Assembly: GCA_033856195.1 (NCBI GenBank)
Contig: JAWVFL010000016.1
Location: 1-64,000, forward strand
Length of the DNA: 64,000 nucleotides
Source: VRUE01 sp033856195
GTDB taxonomy: Bacteria; Actinomycetota; Thermoleophilia; Solirubrobacterales; 70-9
Direction of reading: 5' to 3'
Positions 38,952-47,669 of this stretch are shown in pieces (the first letter of the stretch is position 1; each line of letters starts with the position of its first letter). The notes under the pieces were generated by a model that was not told where the DNA came from, searched no databases, and saw only the letters and a list, made by a program, of their open reading frames with translations. The position numbers were made by a program, and so were the translations under genes.

Positions 38952-39225
38952 GTGAGCGAGGCAGCCATGGAAACAGCCGAGACTCCGTCGAAAGTGGATC
39001 TCGACTTCGAGCGGCTCTACCGCTCCAGCCGCGACGACGTCTACACCTACGCGGCCGGACTGCTTCGCGACCAAGCGGCAGCGGAGGACGTGACCGCGGC
39101 CGCTTTCGAGCGTGCCTACCGCAAGCGCTCGCGCTTCGACGCAAGCAGGGGAAGCGCTCGGGCCTGGCTTTTCGGGATCGCCCGCAACGCGGCACTCGAC
39201 GACCAACTCGGGAAAAGGCGGTGGC
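38952..39225 (+). pseudogene. ECF sigma factor, truncated after region 2
   Basis: The frame gives ECF sigma region 2: DFERLYRSSRDDVYTYAAGL, AAEDVTAAAFERAYRKRSRF and ARAWLFGIARNAALDDQLGK. Region 4 never follows. After about 39210 the same frame turns into a basic, Pro/Arg-rich shadow ending at 39443, while the +1 frame encodes a DUF4349 domain. An internal deletion most likely removed sigma region 4 and the start of a downstream DUF4349 gene. The start is GTG 38952 or ATG 38967. The end is approximate. Confidence 0.75.
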
Positions 39226-39747
39226 GCTCAATTCGATCTCCTGATCCCAAGCGCAAAGCTCGGCGACGCGCTTGCCGCCTTCTCGGCGATCGACGAGGTT
39301 CAGTCTCGCCACGAGGCGACCGACGACATCACGGCGCCCACGATCTCAGCCCGAGAAGAGCTGCAGGACTCGCGGGCCCGGATCGACGCCCTGCTCGCGC
39401 AGCTTTCCACAGCGGAAACCGAAACCGAGGCGGAAGCCGTTGAAACCGAGCTGCGCGGCGAGCGACGCCACGCGGCAAGGCTGCGCGCGCGTCTGGCCAA
39501 CCTGGATCGACGCACCACCTACTCCCACGTCTCAGTCCGGATCGAAAGCGGAGAATCGACGGATCCGGGAGGCACCTGGGGGTTCGACGACGCGATCGGC
39601 GACGCCGGCCGCATCCTTGCGATCGCCGCCGCCGTCACCCTCGTTGGCCTCGCCATCGTCGGCCCGCTCGCCCTGCTCGCCTTCCTGGCCTGGCTCGCCC
39701 ACCGCCTCTGGCTGCGGACCCGCCGCAAACGGGCCCTCGATGCGTAA
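39213..39747 (+). pseudogene. DUF4349 protein lacking its N-terminus
   Basis: From about 39213 the frame reads GGGAQFDLLIPSAKLGDALA, the DUF4349 mid-region, then a long coiled coil (ITAPTISAREELQDSRARID, and ELRGERRHAARLRARL), a VSVRIES strand and a final TM segment (IAAAVTLVGLAIVGPLALLA). The family's N-terminal anchor and zinc-finger-like part are missing, and no start codon with a ribosome site precedes the domain. In related loci such proteins follow ECF sigma genes and may be anti-sigma factors. Here both are remnants. Confidence 0.72.
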
Positions 39748-39776
39748 CCGACATTAACCACACCCCAGCGGGGTGA

Positions 39777-40451
39777 ATGTCGGATGCGCGCCGATATGGT
39801 GGCTCGGTGGCCGAGGAGAGACAGCGCGGGCCGGCGGAGGCGCCAAATCTCGGCGAGCCCTCCGAGCCGCGGCCGGCGGCCTCGGTGGTGCTGCTGCGAC
39901 GGGGCGGCAAGCACGCCGATCGGGCGCTCGAGGTGCTGCTGCTGAAGCGGACCCAGAAGGCGAGGTTCATGCCCAATGTCTGGGTCTTTCCCGGCGGGGC
40001 GGTCGACGACGGCGACGGCGCCGACGAAGCGCGCTTCAAAGCCTGCGCAATGCGCGAGCTCGAGGAGGAGGCGGGAATCGCCCTGCCCGAGGACGAGGAG
40101 CTGGTGCTCTTCTCACGCTGGATCACCCCCGAGGTGGTCTCGCGCCGCTTCGACGCCTGGTTCTTCCTTGCCCTGGCGCCCGCCCACACGCCGCCGCGCC
40201 CCGACGGCGTGGAGACGACGGACGCAGGCTGGTTCGAGCCCGCAGGCGCGCTGGAGGCCCAGGCCGCCGGTGAGATCGCCCTCGCCTTTCCGACCATCAA
40301 GCAGCTCGAAGCCCTGCTTCCCTTCCGCAACTCCGACGAGGCGATCGCGGCACACCGGGGAGCCGCAATAGAGCCGATCCTCCCCAAGGTGATCGGCACG
40401 CGGGAGGACAACCGGGTCGTCCTCCCCGGCGATCCCGACTACCCGGGCTAG
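39777..40451 (+). CDS. NUDIX hydrolase
   Basis: The 224-residue protein has WVFPGGAVDDGDGADEARFK followed by ACAMRELEEEAGIALP. The REx2EExG core of the Nudix box is intact, but the Gly-to-REx spacing is longer than the standard box, as in the NUDT8/NUDT19-type branch that acts on CoA esters. ATG 39777; GTG 39807 is an alternative. Given the acyl-CoA-rich region, a CoA diphosphatase role is plausible but not proven. Confidence 0.83.
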   Translation: MSDARRYGGSVAEERQRGPAEAPNLGEPSEPRPAASVVLLRRGGKHADRALEVLLLKRTQKARFMPNVWVFPGGAVDDGDGADEARFKACAMRELEEEAGIALPEDEELVLFSRWITPEVVSRRFDAWFFLALAPAHTPPRPDGVETTDAGWFEPAGALEAQAAGEIALAFPTIKQLEALLPFRNSDEAIAAHRGAAIEPILPKVIGTREDNRVVLPGDPDYPG

Positions 40452-41125
40452 CCTGCGGAAGGCGGGAAGGGCTCCAGCCCGGCATGCCAGGGGCCCGGCG
40501 GATAGGTGTGGATGCCGCTCTCGTCCATCTCCCCCTGCAGCCGCTTGAAGAGCTTGCCGGCATTCTCGAGGGCCGCTTTCAGCTCTTCGGGGCTGCGCTC
40601 GCGCAGGCGCCAGAGGAACCAGAGCTGGCGATCGTTGATGCCGAAATCGATCTCGCCGGTCATCGTCGTCGTCCAGCTGAGGAAGCCGGGGCTGAAAAGC
40701 TCGCGCAGGGCGACCGGGTCGTACTCGCTCGGCACCGTGGCGAGGAAGCGCTTGTTGAAGTCGATCGACTCGAACTGGACCTTGCGGGCAAAGCGCTGGG
40801 TGACTACCTCATGCCCCTCGATCGACTCGACGTTGAAAGCCGGCACGACCTGGGCTAGGTCGGGCATGTGTGCCTTGGCGAGCAGCGCCGTCGGCAGCAC
40901 CGCCTTGCTCAGGAAGCCGCCGACTTCCTTCTCGTCGGCGTCGCAGCACGATCCCCAGAAGCCCTCGCTGAGCTGACCGGTGAGGCGGTTGGTGCCACCG
41001 ACACAGAGCGCCACGGGCCCGTTGACGGGGTTGATCCCCCCCACCGGCTCGTATTTGAGCTCGTGCCGCTCGCCGTACTTGCGAACGGCCTCAGCCCAAT
41101 CCTGTGCTTCCTGCTTTGCACTCAT
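40448..41125 (-). CDS. Conserved-looking protein of unknown function
   Basis: The 225-residue protein has no signal peptide or membrane segment. It reads YGERHELKYEPVGGINPVNG, a GSCCDAD segment with adjacent cysteines, then FARKVQFESIDFNKRFLATV, which resembles the beta-rich core of proteins that carry a DUF3137-like or membrane-associated fold. The SWTTTMTGEIDFGINDRQLW stretch also looks structural. It overlaps the convergent Nudix gene by four bases and is divergent from LemA (49-base gap), so it may work with LemA. Function unknown. Confidence 0.75.
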   Translation of the reverse strand: MSAKQEAQDWAEAVRKYGERHELKYEPVGGINPVNGPVALCVGGTNRLTGQLSEGFWGSCCDADEKEVGGFLSKAVLPTALLAKAHMPDLAQVVPAFNVESIEGHEVVTQRFARKVQFESIDFNKRFLATVPSEYDPVALRELFSPGFLSWTTTMTGEIDFGINDRQLWFLWRLRERSPEELKAALENAGKLFKRLQGEMDESGIHTYPPGPWHAGLEPFPPSAG

Positions 41126-41174
41126 CGACTGCCGATCCTATGCAGTTGGCCGGGGAGCCAAGTAGGATGCCCCC

Positions 41175-41741
41175 ATGACTATCGCCATCATCGTGGTGGT
41201 CGCGATCATCGTCATCGCGGTCCTCTACTACATCGCCAAGCGCAACTCGATCATCGCCTCGCGCAACCGGGTCGACGAGTCGTGGAGCGGGATCGACGTG
41301 CAGCTGAAGCGCCGCCACGACCTTGTGCCCAACCTGGTCGAGACGGTCAAGGGCTACGCCGAGCACGAGAGCCAGACGTTCGAGAAGACGACCCAGGCGC
41401 GGGCCGAGGCGATGGCTGCCGAGGGCGTCGAGGACACCGCCAAGGCGGAGCAGAAACTGACCCAGGCGCTGGCCGACGTGCGCGTCGTCGCGGAGAACTA
41501 CCCGACCCTGCGCGCCACCGAGAACTTCCAGCAGCTGAGCCGCAATCTCTCCGAGCTCGAGGACGAGATCCAGGCTTCGCGGCGGATCTACAACTCCAAC
41601 GTGCAGTCCTACAACACCGACATCGAACAGTTCCCGGGCTCGATCATCGCCAACCAGGGCAGCTTCACCAAACGCGAGTTCTTTGAGATTGAAGACGCAG
41701 CAGATCGCGAGCCGGTCGCGGTCAACTTCAGCAAAGACTGA
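41175..41741 (+). CDS. LemA family protein
   Basis: The 188-residue protein has an N-terminal TM anchor (IAIIVVVAIIVIAVLYYIAK) and the LemA helical domain: NSIIASRNRVDESWSGIDVQ, LKRRHDLVPNLVETVKGYA and YNTDIEQFPGSIIANQGSF. LemA proteins are membrane-anchored with a cytoplasmic or external coiled coil; their function is unclear. It is upstream of a rubredoxin gene by 16 bases. Confidence 0.9.
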   Translation: MTIAIIVVVAIIVIAVLYYIAKRNSIIASRNRVDESWSGIDVQLKRRHDLVPNLVETVKGYAEHESQTFEKTTQARAEAMAAEGVEDTAKAEQKLTQALADVRVVAENYPTLRATENFQQLSRNLSELEDEIQASRRIYNSNVQSYNTDIEQFPGSIIANQGSFTKREFFEIEDAADREPVAVNFSKD

Positions 41742-41757
41742 GGTCTAAGCTTCTCCC

Positions 41758-41949
41758 ATGACGACGGCTACGGAGCAAACGCTGTGGATTTGCGAGAGCT
41801 GCGGCTTCATCTACGACCCGGCGATCGGCGACCCCGACGGGGGCATCCCGCCCGGAACGGCCTTCGAGGAGATCCCCAAAGACTGGTTCTGCCCGGTTTG
41901 CGGCGCCCGAACCTCTGACTTTCGCCCACTGGAGCCCGGCGAGGCCTAA
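41758..41949 (+). CDS. Rubredoxin
   Basis: The 63-residue protein has the two iron-binding CxxC pairs: ICESCGFIYD and FCPVCGARTSDF, with the intervening GDPDGGIPPGTAFEEIPKDW typical of rubredoxins. It is a one-electron carrier with an Fe(Cys)4 site. It is 50 bases upstream of a GMC oxidoreductase that carries its own Cys cluster, so it may be an electron partner for it (inference). Confidence 0.93.
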   Translation: MTTATEQTLWICESCGFIYDPAIGDPDGGIPPGTAFEEIPKDWFCPVCGARTSDFRPLEPGEA

Positions 41950-41999
41950 GTTCGCCCGCCCGCGGCGGACGCGGAAGCGAGTGAGCGAGATAGCCGGTC

Positions 42000-43682
42000 A
42001 TGATGAGCGCGAAGGAGCGAGAGCAGAGCACGCGGGCGGAATTTGATTTCGACTGGCTGGTGATCGGCTCCGGGTTCGGGGGCTCGGTCTCGGCGCTGCG
42101 GCTGGCGGAGAAGGGCTACAAGGTGGCGGTGCTGGAGTGCGGCAGCCGCTTCCGCGACGAGGACTTCGCCGAGTCGAACCTGCGCCATCCGCGCCGCTAC
42201 TTCTGGCTGCCCCGCTTCGGCTTCCGTGGCGTGATGCGGATGACCTTCTTCAAGGACGTCTTCATCGTCTCCGGCAGCGGCGTCGGCGGCGGCAGCCTCG
42301 GCTACGCCAACACGCTCTACCGGGCGCGCCCGGCCTTCTTCGAAGACCCGCAATGGAACGAGCTGGGCAGCTGGGAGCGCGAGCTGGCGCCGCACTACGA
42401 CACCGCGGAGCGAATGCTCGGCGTGGTCGAGTACGAGGGCATCGGGCCGGCCGACAAGCTGCTGCAGGAATACGGCGAGGAGATCGGGGTTGGAGAGACC
42501 TTCACCAACACCCGGGTCGGCGTCTTCTTCGACAAGCCCGGCGTCGAGGTCGAGGACCCGTTCTTCGATGGCGAGGGCCCAAGCAGAACGGGCTGCATGC
42601 GCTGCGGCAGCTGCATGGTCGGCTGCCGCCACGGCGCCAAGAACACGCTGATGAAGAACTACCTCTGGTTCGCCGAGAAGCTCGGGGTCGAGATCCAGCC
42701 CGAGCGCCAGGTCACCGAGATCCGCCCACTCGGGGCCGCCGACGGCTCCGATGGCTACGCGGTGAGCAGCGAGCGCTCAGGCTCCTGGCTGCGCAAGCGC
42801 CGCCGCACCCAGACGGCGCGCGGGGTGATCGTCGCCGCGGGCGCCCTTGGCACCAACAACCTGCTCGCCAACTGCCGCCACAGCGGCGCCCTGTCGCAGA
42901 TCTCGGGCAAGCTCGGTGACCTCGTTCGCACCAACTCGGAGTCGATCCAGTCGGTCACCGCCCCCGACGACGAGCGCGACTTCAGCCGCTCGGTGGCGAT
43001 CACCTCGAGCATCTATCCCGACCCTGACACCCACATCGAGGTCGTCACCTATGGTCAGGGCGGCGACGCGATGTCCGGCACCTTCACCGCGATGACCGGG
43101 CCGGGGACCAAATTGACGCGGCCAATCAAGTGGCTGGCGGCGATCCTGCGCCACCCGCTGCGCACCATGCGGATGCTGATCCCCCACCGCTGGTCGCAGC
43201 GCACGGTGATCCTGCTCGTGATGCAGACCGTCGACGCGGCGATGCACTTCCGGCCCAAGCGCAAGATCTTCGGCTCGGGCGTGCGCCTGCAGACCGAACA
43301 GGACCCAGGCAGGCCGAACCCGACCTACATCCCCGCCGCCGAGAAAGTCGCCCGCTGGTTTGAGCAGCGCACCGGCGGCGTCGCCCAGAGCGCGCTCACC
43401 GAGTCGATTCGGAACATTCCTTCGACCGCCCACATCCTCGGCGGCGCGGTCATCGGCGGGGGGCCTGAGTCCGGGGTCGTCGACAGCGGCAACCGTGTTT
43501 TCGGCTACGAGAACCTGCTGATCTGCGACGGGGCGGCGATTCCCGCCAATCCCGGCGTCAACCCGAGCCTCACCATCACCGCCAAGGCCGAGCACGCGAT
43601 GAGCCTGGTCCCGCCGAAGGCGGGAGAGGAGCCGCGCCACCTGCCCGAGGCGGCGCGGCCCGCAACACCAGTGGCGTCCTAG
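42000..43682 (+). CDS. GMC-family FAD oxidoreductase, cholesterol-oxidase-like, with Cys-rich motif
   Basis: The 560-residue flavoprotein starts at ATG 42000 or 42003. The FAD-binding motif is VIGSGFGGSVSALRLAEKGY at about residue 21. At about residue 198 there is CMRCGSCMVGC (Cys spacing 2-2-3), a ferredoxin-like set not found in classic GMC oxidases. The C-terminal AHILGGAVIGGGPESGV, LLICDGAAIPANPGVNPSLT segments complete the GMC fold. It could dehydrogenate a sterol or other alcohol and pass electrons to the rubredoxin just upstream. Substrate unknown. Confidence 0.87.
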   Translation: MMSAKEREQSTRAEFDFDWLVIGSGFGGSVSALRLAEKGYKVAVLECGSRFRDEDFAESNLRHPRRYFWLPRFGFRGVMRMTFFKDVFIVSGSGVGGGSLGYANTLYRARPAFFEDPQWNELGSWERELAPHYDTAERMLGVVEYEGIGPADKLLQEYGEEIGVGETFTNTRVGVFFDKPGVEVEDPFFDGEGPSRTGCMRCGSCMVGCRHGAKNTLMKNYLWFAEKLGVEIQPERQVTEIRPLGAADGSDGYAVSSERSGSWLRKRRRTQTARGVIVAAGALGTNNLLANCRHSGALSQISGKLGDLVRTNSESIQSVTAPDDERDFSRSVAITSSIYPDPDTHIEVVTYGQGGDAMSGTFTAMTGPGTKLTRPIKWLAAILRHPLRTMRMLIPHRWSQRTVILLVMQTVDAAMHFRPKRKIFGSGVRLQTEQDPGRPNPTYIPAAEKVARWFEQRTGGVAQSALTESIRNIPSTAHILGGAVIGGGPESGVVDSGNRVFGYENLLICDGAAIPANPGVNPSLTITAKAEHAMSLVPPKAGEEPRHLPEAARPATPVAS

Positions 43683-43683
43683 C

Positions 43684-44289
<606 letters not shown>

Positions 44290-44549
44290 CTGGCGTCTCC
44301 TTTGGTCGATATTCGCAGTCGGCTGGGAGCCTAACGCCGCCGCGCATTGCGCACCCGGCCGGGACCATGGAGCAATCACGCAAAAGGCATGAACCAACCG
44401 CGAGCCGGGTAAGGGAGCGAAGGAATGAGTGACGGAGTATGCGCCGAAAGGCCCCTGCTAGCGTTGACTAACCGAACGGCTGCACGGCCCGAAAGGGTTC
44501 AAGGGCGGCGTATGCAGCATTGACACCCCTTCCCGCCTCCCGGATCTCA

Positions 44550-45374
44550 ATGGCAGCCAAAAGCGACATCGACGACGGTTCAGGAAGCGTCCGCCCCCTG
44601 GGGCCGGATGAGCAGCTCGCCGGAGACCGCGAGCTCTGGGAGCGTTTCGCCCGCCACCGCGAGCCGGCCGTGCGCGAAGAGCTGGTGCGGCGCAACATGC
44701 CTTTCGCCAAGCGGCTGGCGCTGCGCTACCGGGGCGCGAGCGAGTCCTTCGACGACCTGCTCCAGGTCGCCAATCTCGGTCTGCTCAACGCCGTCGACCG
44801 CTTCGATCCAGAGCGCGGCATCCCCTTCACCGCCTTCGCCTCGCCGACGATCCTCGGCGAGCTGAAGCGGCATTTCCGCGACCGCGTTTGGACGGTGCGC
44901 GTACCGCGTGGCCTGCACGACCGCATGGCAGAAGTTGACAAAGCGATCACCGAGCTGACCAAGCAGCTGCAGCGCTCGCCCTCCGTGGGCGAGATCGCCG
45001 AGCGGCTGGGGCTGGAGCAGACCGACGTGCTCGAGGTGATGGAGGCCAACCACAACCGCCGTCCGCTCTCGCTCGATCGGCCCGCCGGCGCCGAGGACTC
45101 AGAGGAAGCGACCCCGGCGGAATGGGTCGGCGAAGAAGACGAGCGCTTCGAGCTGGTCGAGGGTCGGATTGCGCTGGACGCGGCGCTGCCCTACCTCGAG
45201 GAACGCGAGCGGGTGGTGCTTCGCCTGCGCTTCGTCGAGGACATGACCCAGTCCCAGATCGCCGACCGTATCGGCCACTCGCAGATGCACGTGTCGCGCA
45301 TTCTGCGGCGAGCGCTCGCACGTATTCGCGAGCGGATCGAGGAGGAACGCGGCCTTGGCGAGAAGAGCAGCTAG
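44550..45374 (+). CDS. SigF/SigB-type sigma factor
   Basis: The 274-residue sigma-70 family protein lacks region 1.1 and has region 2 (NMPFAKRLALRYRGASESFD, then DLLQVANLGLLNAVDRFDPE), region 3 (RSPSVGEIAERLGLEQTDVL) and region 4 (LRFVEDMTQSQIADRIGHSQ, with VSRILRRALARIRE). The pattern and the adjacent RsbW-like gene place it in the SigB/SigF general stress or sporulation-type group. ATG 44550; an in-frame TTG at 44520 is possible. It converges on the anti-sigma gene with a 4-base overlap. Confidence 0.9.
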   Translation: MAAKSDIDDGSGSVRPLGPDEQLAGDRELWERFARHREPAVREELVRRNMPFAKRLALRYRGASESFDDLLQVANLGLLNAVDRFDPERGIPFTAFASPTILGELKRHFRDRVWTVRVPRGLHDRMAEVDKAITELTKQLQRSPSVGEIAERLGLEQTDVLEVMEANHNRRPLSLDRPAGAEDSEEATPAEWVGEEDERFELVEGRIALDAALPYLEERERVVLRLRFVEDMTQSQIADRIGHSQMHVSRILRRALARIRERIEEERGLGEKSS

Positions 45375-46198
45375 GCGCCTGGCACAGCGGTGAAGCGGAC
45401 AATTAGGTAGTCGCCTTCGTCCGATTTCTCGACCGTCACCTCATCGACGAGCCCCTCGAGCGATCCGCCCACCTCAGGGACCTCGAGCTTCTGGCGAATC
45501 TCCCCGCCGGCCCCGTCTTCCATCGGCCCGAGCCGCAGCTCCAAGCCTTTTTCGCTCTCGCCGAGGCCAAGGCGCACGCAACCGTCGGCGAAGCGCTCAG
45601 GCGCGGCATCGGCGATCGCGTCGGTGATGAGGACCGCATCGGAGACCCGCTCGATCGAGAGTTCGCGGCGCGCCGCAAGGGCACCGACTAGCCTGGCCAG
45701 CACCGGCTCGAGCAGCTCGGCGCGAGCGACGGTGAGCTCAGTTGCGTCGACCGCGACGGAAACCTCCTCTTCGGCGGGAGCCGCCCCGTTGGCGCCCCCG
45801 CCGGTTAGAGGGAGGCGCATCATCACCTCGGTTCCGCGGTCAAGGCCGCCGGAGATGCGGAAGCTGCTGGAGAGAGCGGCAATCAGTGAGAGGCCGAGTT
45901 TGAGGCTGGACCGCTCGGAATCCGCCTGGGGGCTGATTCCGGAGCCGCGGTCGCTCACGGTCACGGTGAGGCCCTCGGTGTCGGGGTCGGCGTCGACCAT
46001 AAGCGGGCCCAAGCCGTCCGGATAGGCGTGGACGACGACGTTCATGCAGGCCTCGGTGACGACCGTCTTCAGATCGGCCACCCCTGTCTCGTCCATGCCG
46101 ATCTGCTCGGCGAGGCCAGCGAGCGCGTGGCGCACGACTGCAACGTTCTCCGCTTTCGCGGGGAGTTTGATCTGCAGCCCTGTTGGCCTCTCGTTCAT
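45371..46198 (-). CDS. RsbW/SpoIIAB-type anti-sigma factor with two GHKL-like domains
   Basis: The 275-residue protein has a GHKL ATPase domain at about residues 5-135: the N box EACMNVVVHAY, the G1 box VSDRGSGI and the G2 region GLSLIAALSSSFRI. Residues about 150-270 appear to repeat the fold in degenerate form (SDAVLITDAIADAA, then GLELRLGPMEDGAGGE and LVDEVTVEK) without a readable N box. It probably holds the neighbouring sigma factor inactive and phosphorylates an antagonist. No anti-anti-sigma gene is in the window. Confidence 0.85.
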   Translation of the reverse strand: MNERPTGLQIKLPAKAENVAVVRHALAGLAEQIGMDETGVADLKTVVTEACMNVVVHAYPDGLGPLMVDADPDTEGLTVTVSDRGSGISPQADSERSSLKLGLSLIAALSSSFRISGGLDRGTEVMMRLPLTGGGANGAAPAEEEVSVAVDATELTVARAELLEPVLARLVGALAARRELSIERVSDAVLITDAIADAAPERFADGCVRLGLGESEKGLELRLGPMEDGAGGEIRQKLEVPEVGGSLEGLVDEVTVEKSDEGDYLIVRFTAVPGA

Positions 46199-46353
46199 GT
46201 GGAGCCGTTTGCCATCTGCTTCGTCTTCCCGCTGGAGAGCCTGTTCCCCGCGCATCGCGAGCATAACCGTCTCGTCCTAGGCCAACGCTACCCGTGGGTC
46301 CGCGGCGCAAAACGGCCGTTTCCCATCGCCGTGGCCAGGGTAGCCCTGAAAGG

Positions 46354-47274
46354 ATGCCAGCACCGCGCCGGAGGTTGCCTCGCGAGCTGTTCGAGACCCG
46401 CAGCCATTCTTGGCGGGAGGTCGGCCTCGGTCACGAGCTGGAGGCCCAATCACCAGGCAAGGCGCTGGGGAGCCTCCTGGTCGCCTTGATCGTGCTCACA
46501 GCGACGCTCATCGTCTACTACAGGCGCCAGGATCTCTTCCCCGGCTACGGACCGTGGGTGCGCGCGGCGACGGTGGTGATCCTCGTCATCGTCGGCTCGG
46601 CCGGCAGCCACTGGCTGGTGCGCTGGATCTCATCGCGCCTATTCCGCCGCGTCGACCCGGCGACAGCCGGCACGCTGGGGTTCCTGATCCGCCTCTTCGC
46701 GATGGTGGCGGTGGTGATCCTGGCGCTGCGGATCGCCGGCGTCACGGCTGCCACCCTGGCGGTCGGCGGCGCCTTCACCGCGATCGTGCTCGGGCTCGCC
46801 GCGCAGCAGACGCTGGGCAGTCTTTTCGCCGGCATCGTCCTCCAGAGCACGCGACCGTTCCGGGTCGGGGAACGGGTCCGCCTGGTCGGTGGCGCCCTAG
46901 CCGGCTCGCTGGAAGGGACGGTGAGCTCGCTCGGCCTCTTCTACGCCACCCTGGTGCAGGGCGCCGACCGCCTGCAGGTTCCCAACAGCGTGCTGATCAG
47001 CCTCGTCGTCGTGCCGCTGCGAGAGCCGCCAAAGGTGGACTTTCGGGCGCGCTTCTCGCACGGGGCCAGCCCGCGGCGGATCGAGGAGCAGTTGCTGGCG
47101 GCGATCCAAGTCCCCACCCGCTACCCACCCAGCGTCACGCTCGAGGAAGTCGATGCGGAGGGAGTCGTGCTGAGGGTCAGCGCCACGCCGCTGCGACCCG
47201 GCGACGGCTCGCAGCTCACCGAGGAAGTCCTCGAGGCACTCCAGCATCAGAGAGTGGATCAGGCAGCTGCCTGA
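46354..47274 (+). CDS. MscS-family mechanosensitive channel
   Basis: The 306-residue protein has TM segments at about 38-57 (LGSLLVALIVLTATLIVYY), 67-90 and 105-130, and the MscS pore helix and beta-domain: GGAFTAIVLGLAAQQTLGSL, FAGIVLQSTRPFRVGERVRL and LQVPNSVLISLVVV. The pore and Sm-like beta domain are complete, the C-terminal domain is short. It would release solutes at high membrane tension. It overlaps the convergent SnoaL gene by 16 bases. Confidence 0.88.
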   Translation: MPAPRRRLPRELFETRSHSWREVGLGHELEAQSPGKALGSLLVALIVLTATLIVYYRRQDLFPGYGPWVRAATVVILVIVGSAGSHWLVRWISSRLFRRVDPATAGTLGFLIRLFAMVAVVILALRIAGVTAATLAVGGAFTAIVLGLAAQQTLGSLFAGIVLQSTRPFRVGERVRLVGGALAGSLEGTVSSLGLFYATLVQGADRLQVPNSVLISLVVVPLREPPKVDFRARFSHGASPRRIEEQLLAAIQVPTRYPPSVTLEEVDAEGVVLRVSATPLRPGDGSQLTEEVLEALQHQRVDQAAA

Positions 47275-47669
47275 ACGAAGTCGGCGACGGCCTGCTCGGG
47301 GTCGGCGAAGACCTCGCCGCGCACGAAGAGGCCGTCCTCGACCCGCCAGATCCAGGCGACCGGCATGTCGCGAATCCCGAGCTCCCGGCTGCGCACGTAG
47401 ACACGACCAAGGACGAGCAGGCGATCGTCGCGCCGCTCGACCTGGCTCGCCGTGATCAGCAGCTCTTCCCAGACCCGGGCGACGTCATCGAGGTAGTCAT
47501 GCAGGCCGTCGGGGCCGACATAGGGGGCGCCTCGGCCGACCTCCTCGGCCGTAACCGCGAAGAACTCCATGCGTGGCGAGCAGAGCTCGACGATCGCCAC
47601 CTCGTCACGCTGGTTGAAGGCGTTGTAGAGGCGTCCGACGAGCGTCCCGTGGCTCTCACCCATCGCCAT
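47259..47669 (-). CDS. SnoaL-like/NTF2-fold protein
   Basis: The 136-residue protein has an NTF2-like pattern: LVGRLYNAFNQRDEVAIVEL, CSPRMEFFAV, then VARVWEELLITASQVE and PVAWIWRVEDGLFVRGEVFA. The final DPEQAVADFVQAAA is typical of SnoaL_2 proteins. ATG 47669 overlaps the stop of the PP2C gene by 14 bases, so the two are co-translated. Function unknown; many bind small ligands. Confidence 0.82.
   Translation of the reverse strand: MAMGESHGTLVGRLYNAFNQRDEVAIVELCSPRMEFFAVTAEEVGRGAPYVGPDGLHDYLDDVARVWEELLITASQVERRDDRLLVLGRVYVRSRELGIRDMPVAWIWRVEDGLFVRGEVFADPEQAVADFVQAAA

Noticed and set aside
38919..39443. A functional 174-residue sigma factor
   Set aside because: After region 2 the frame leaves homology and enters a shadow of the DUF4349 sequence; region 4 is absent.
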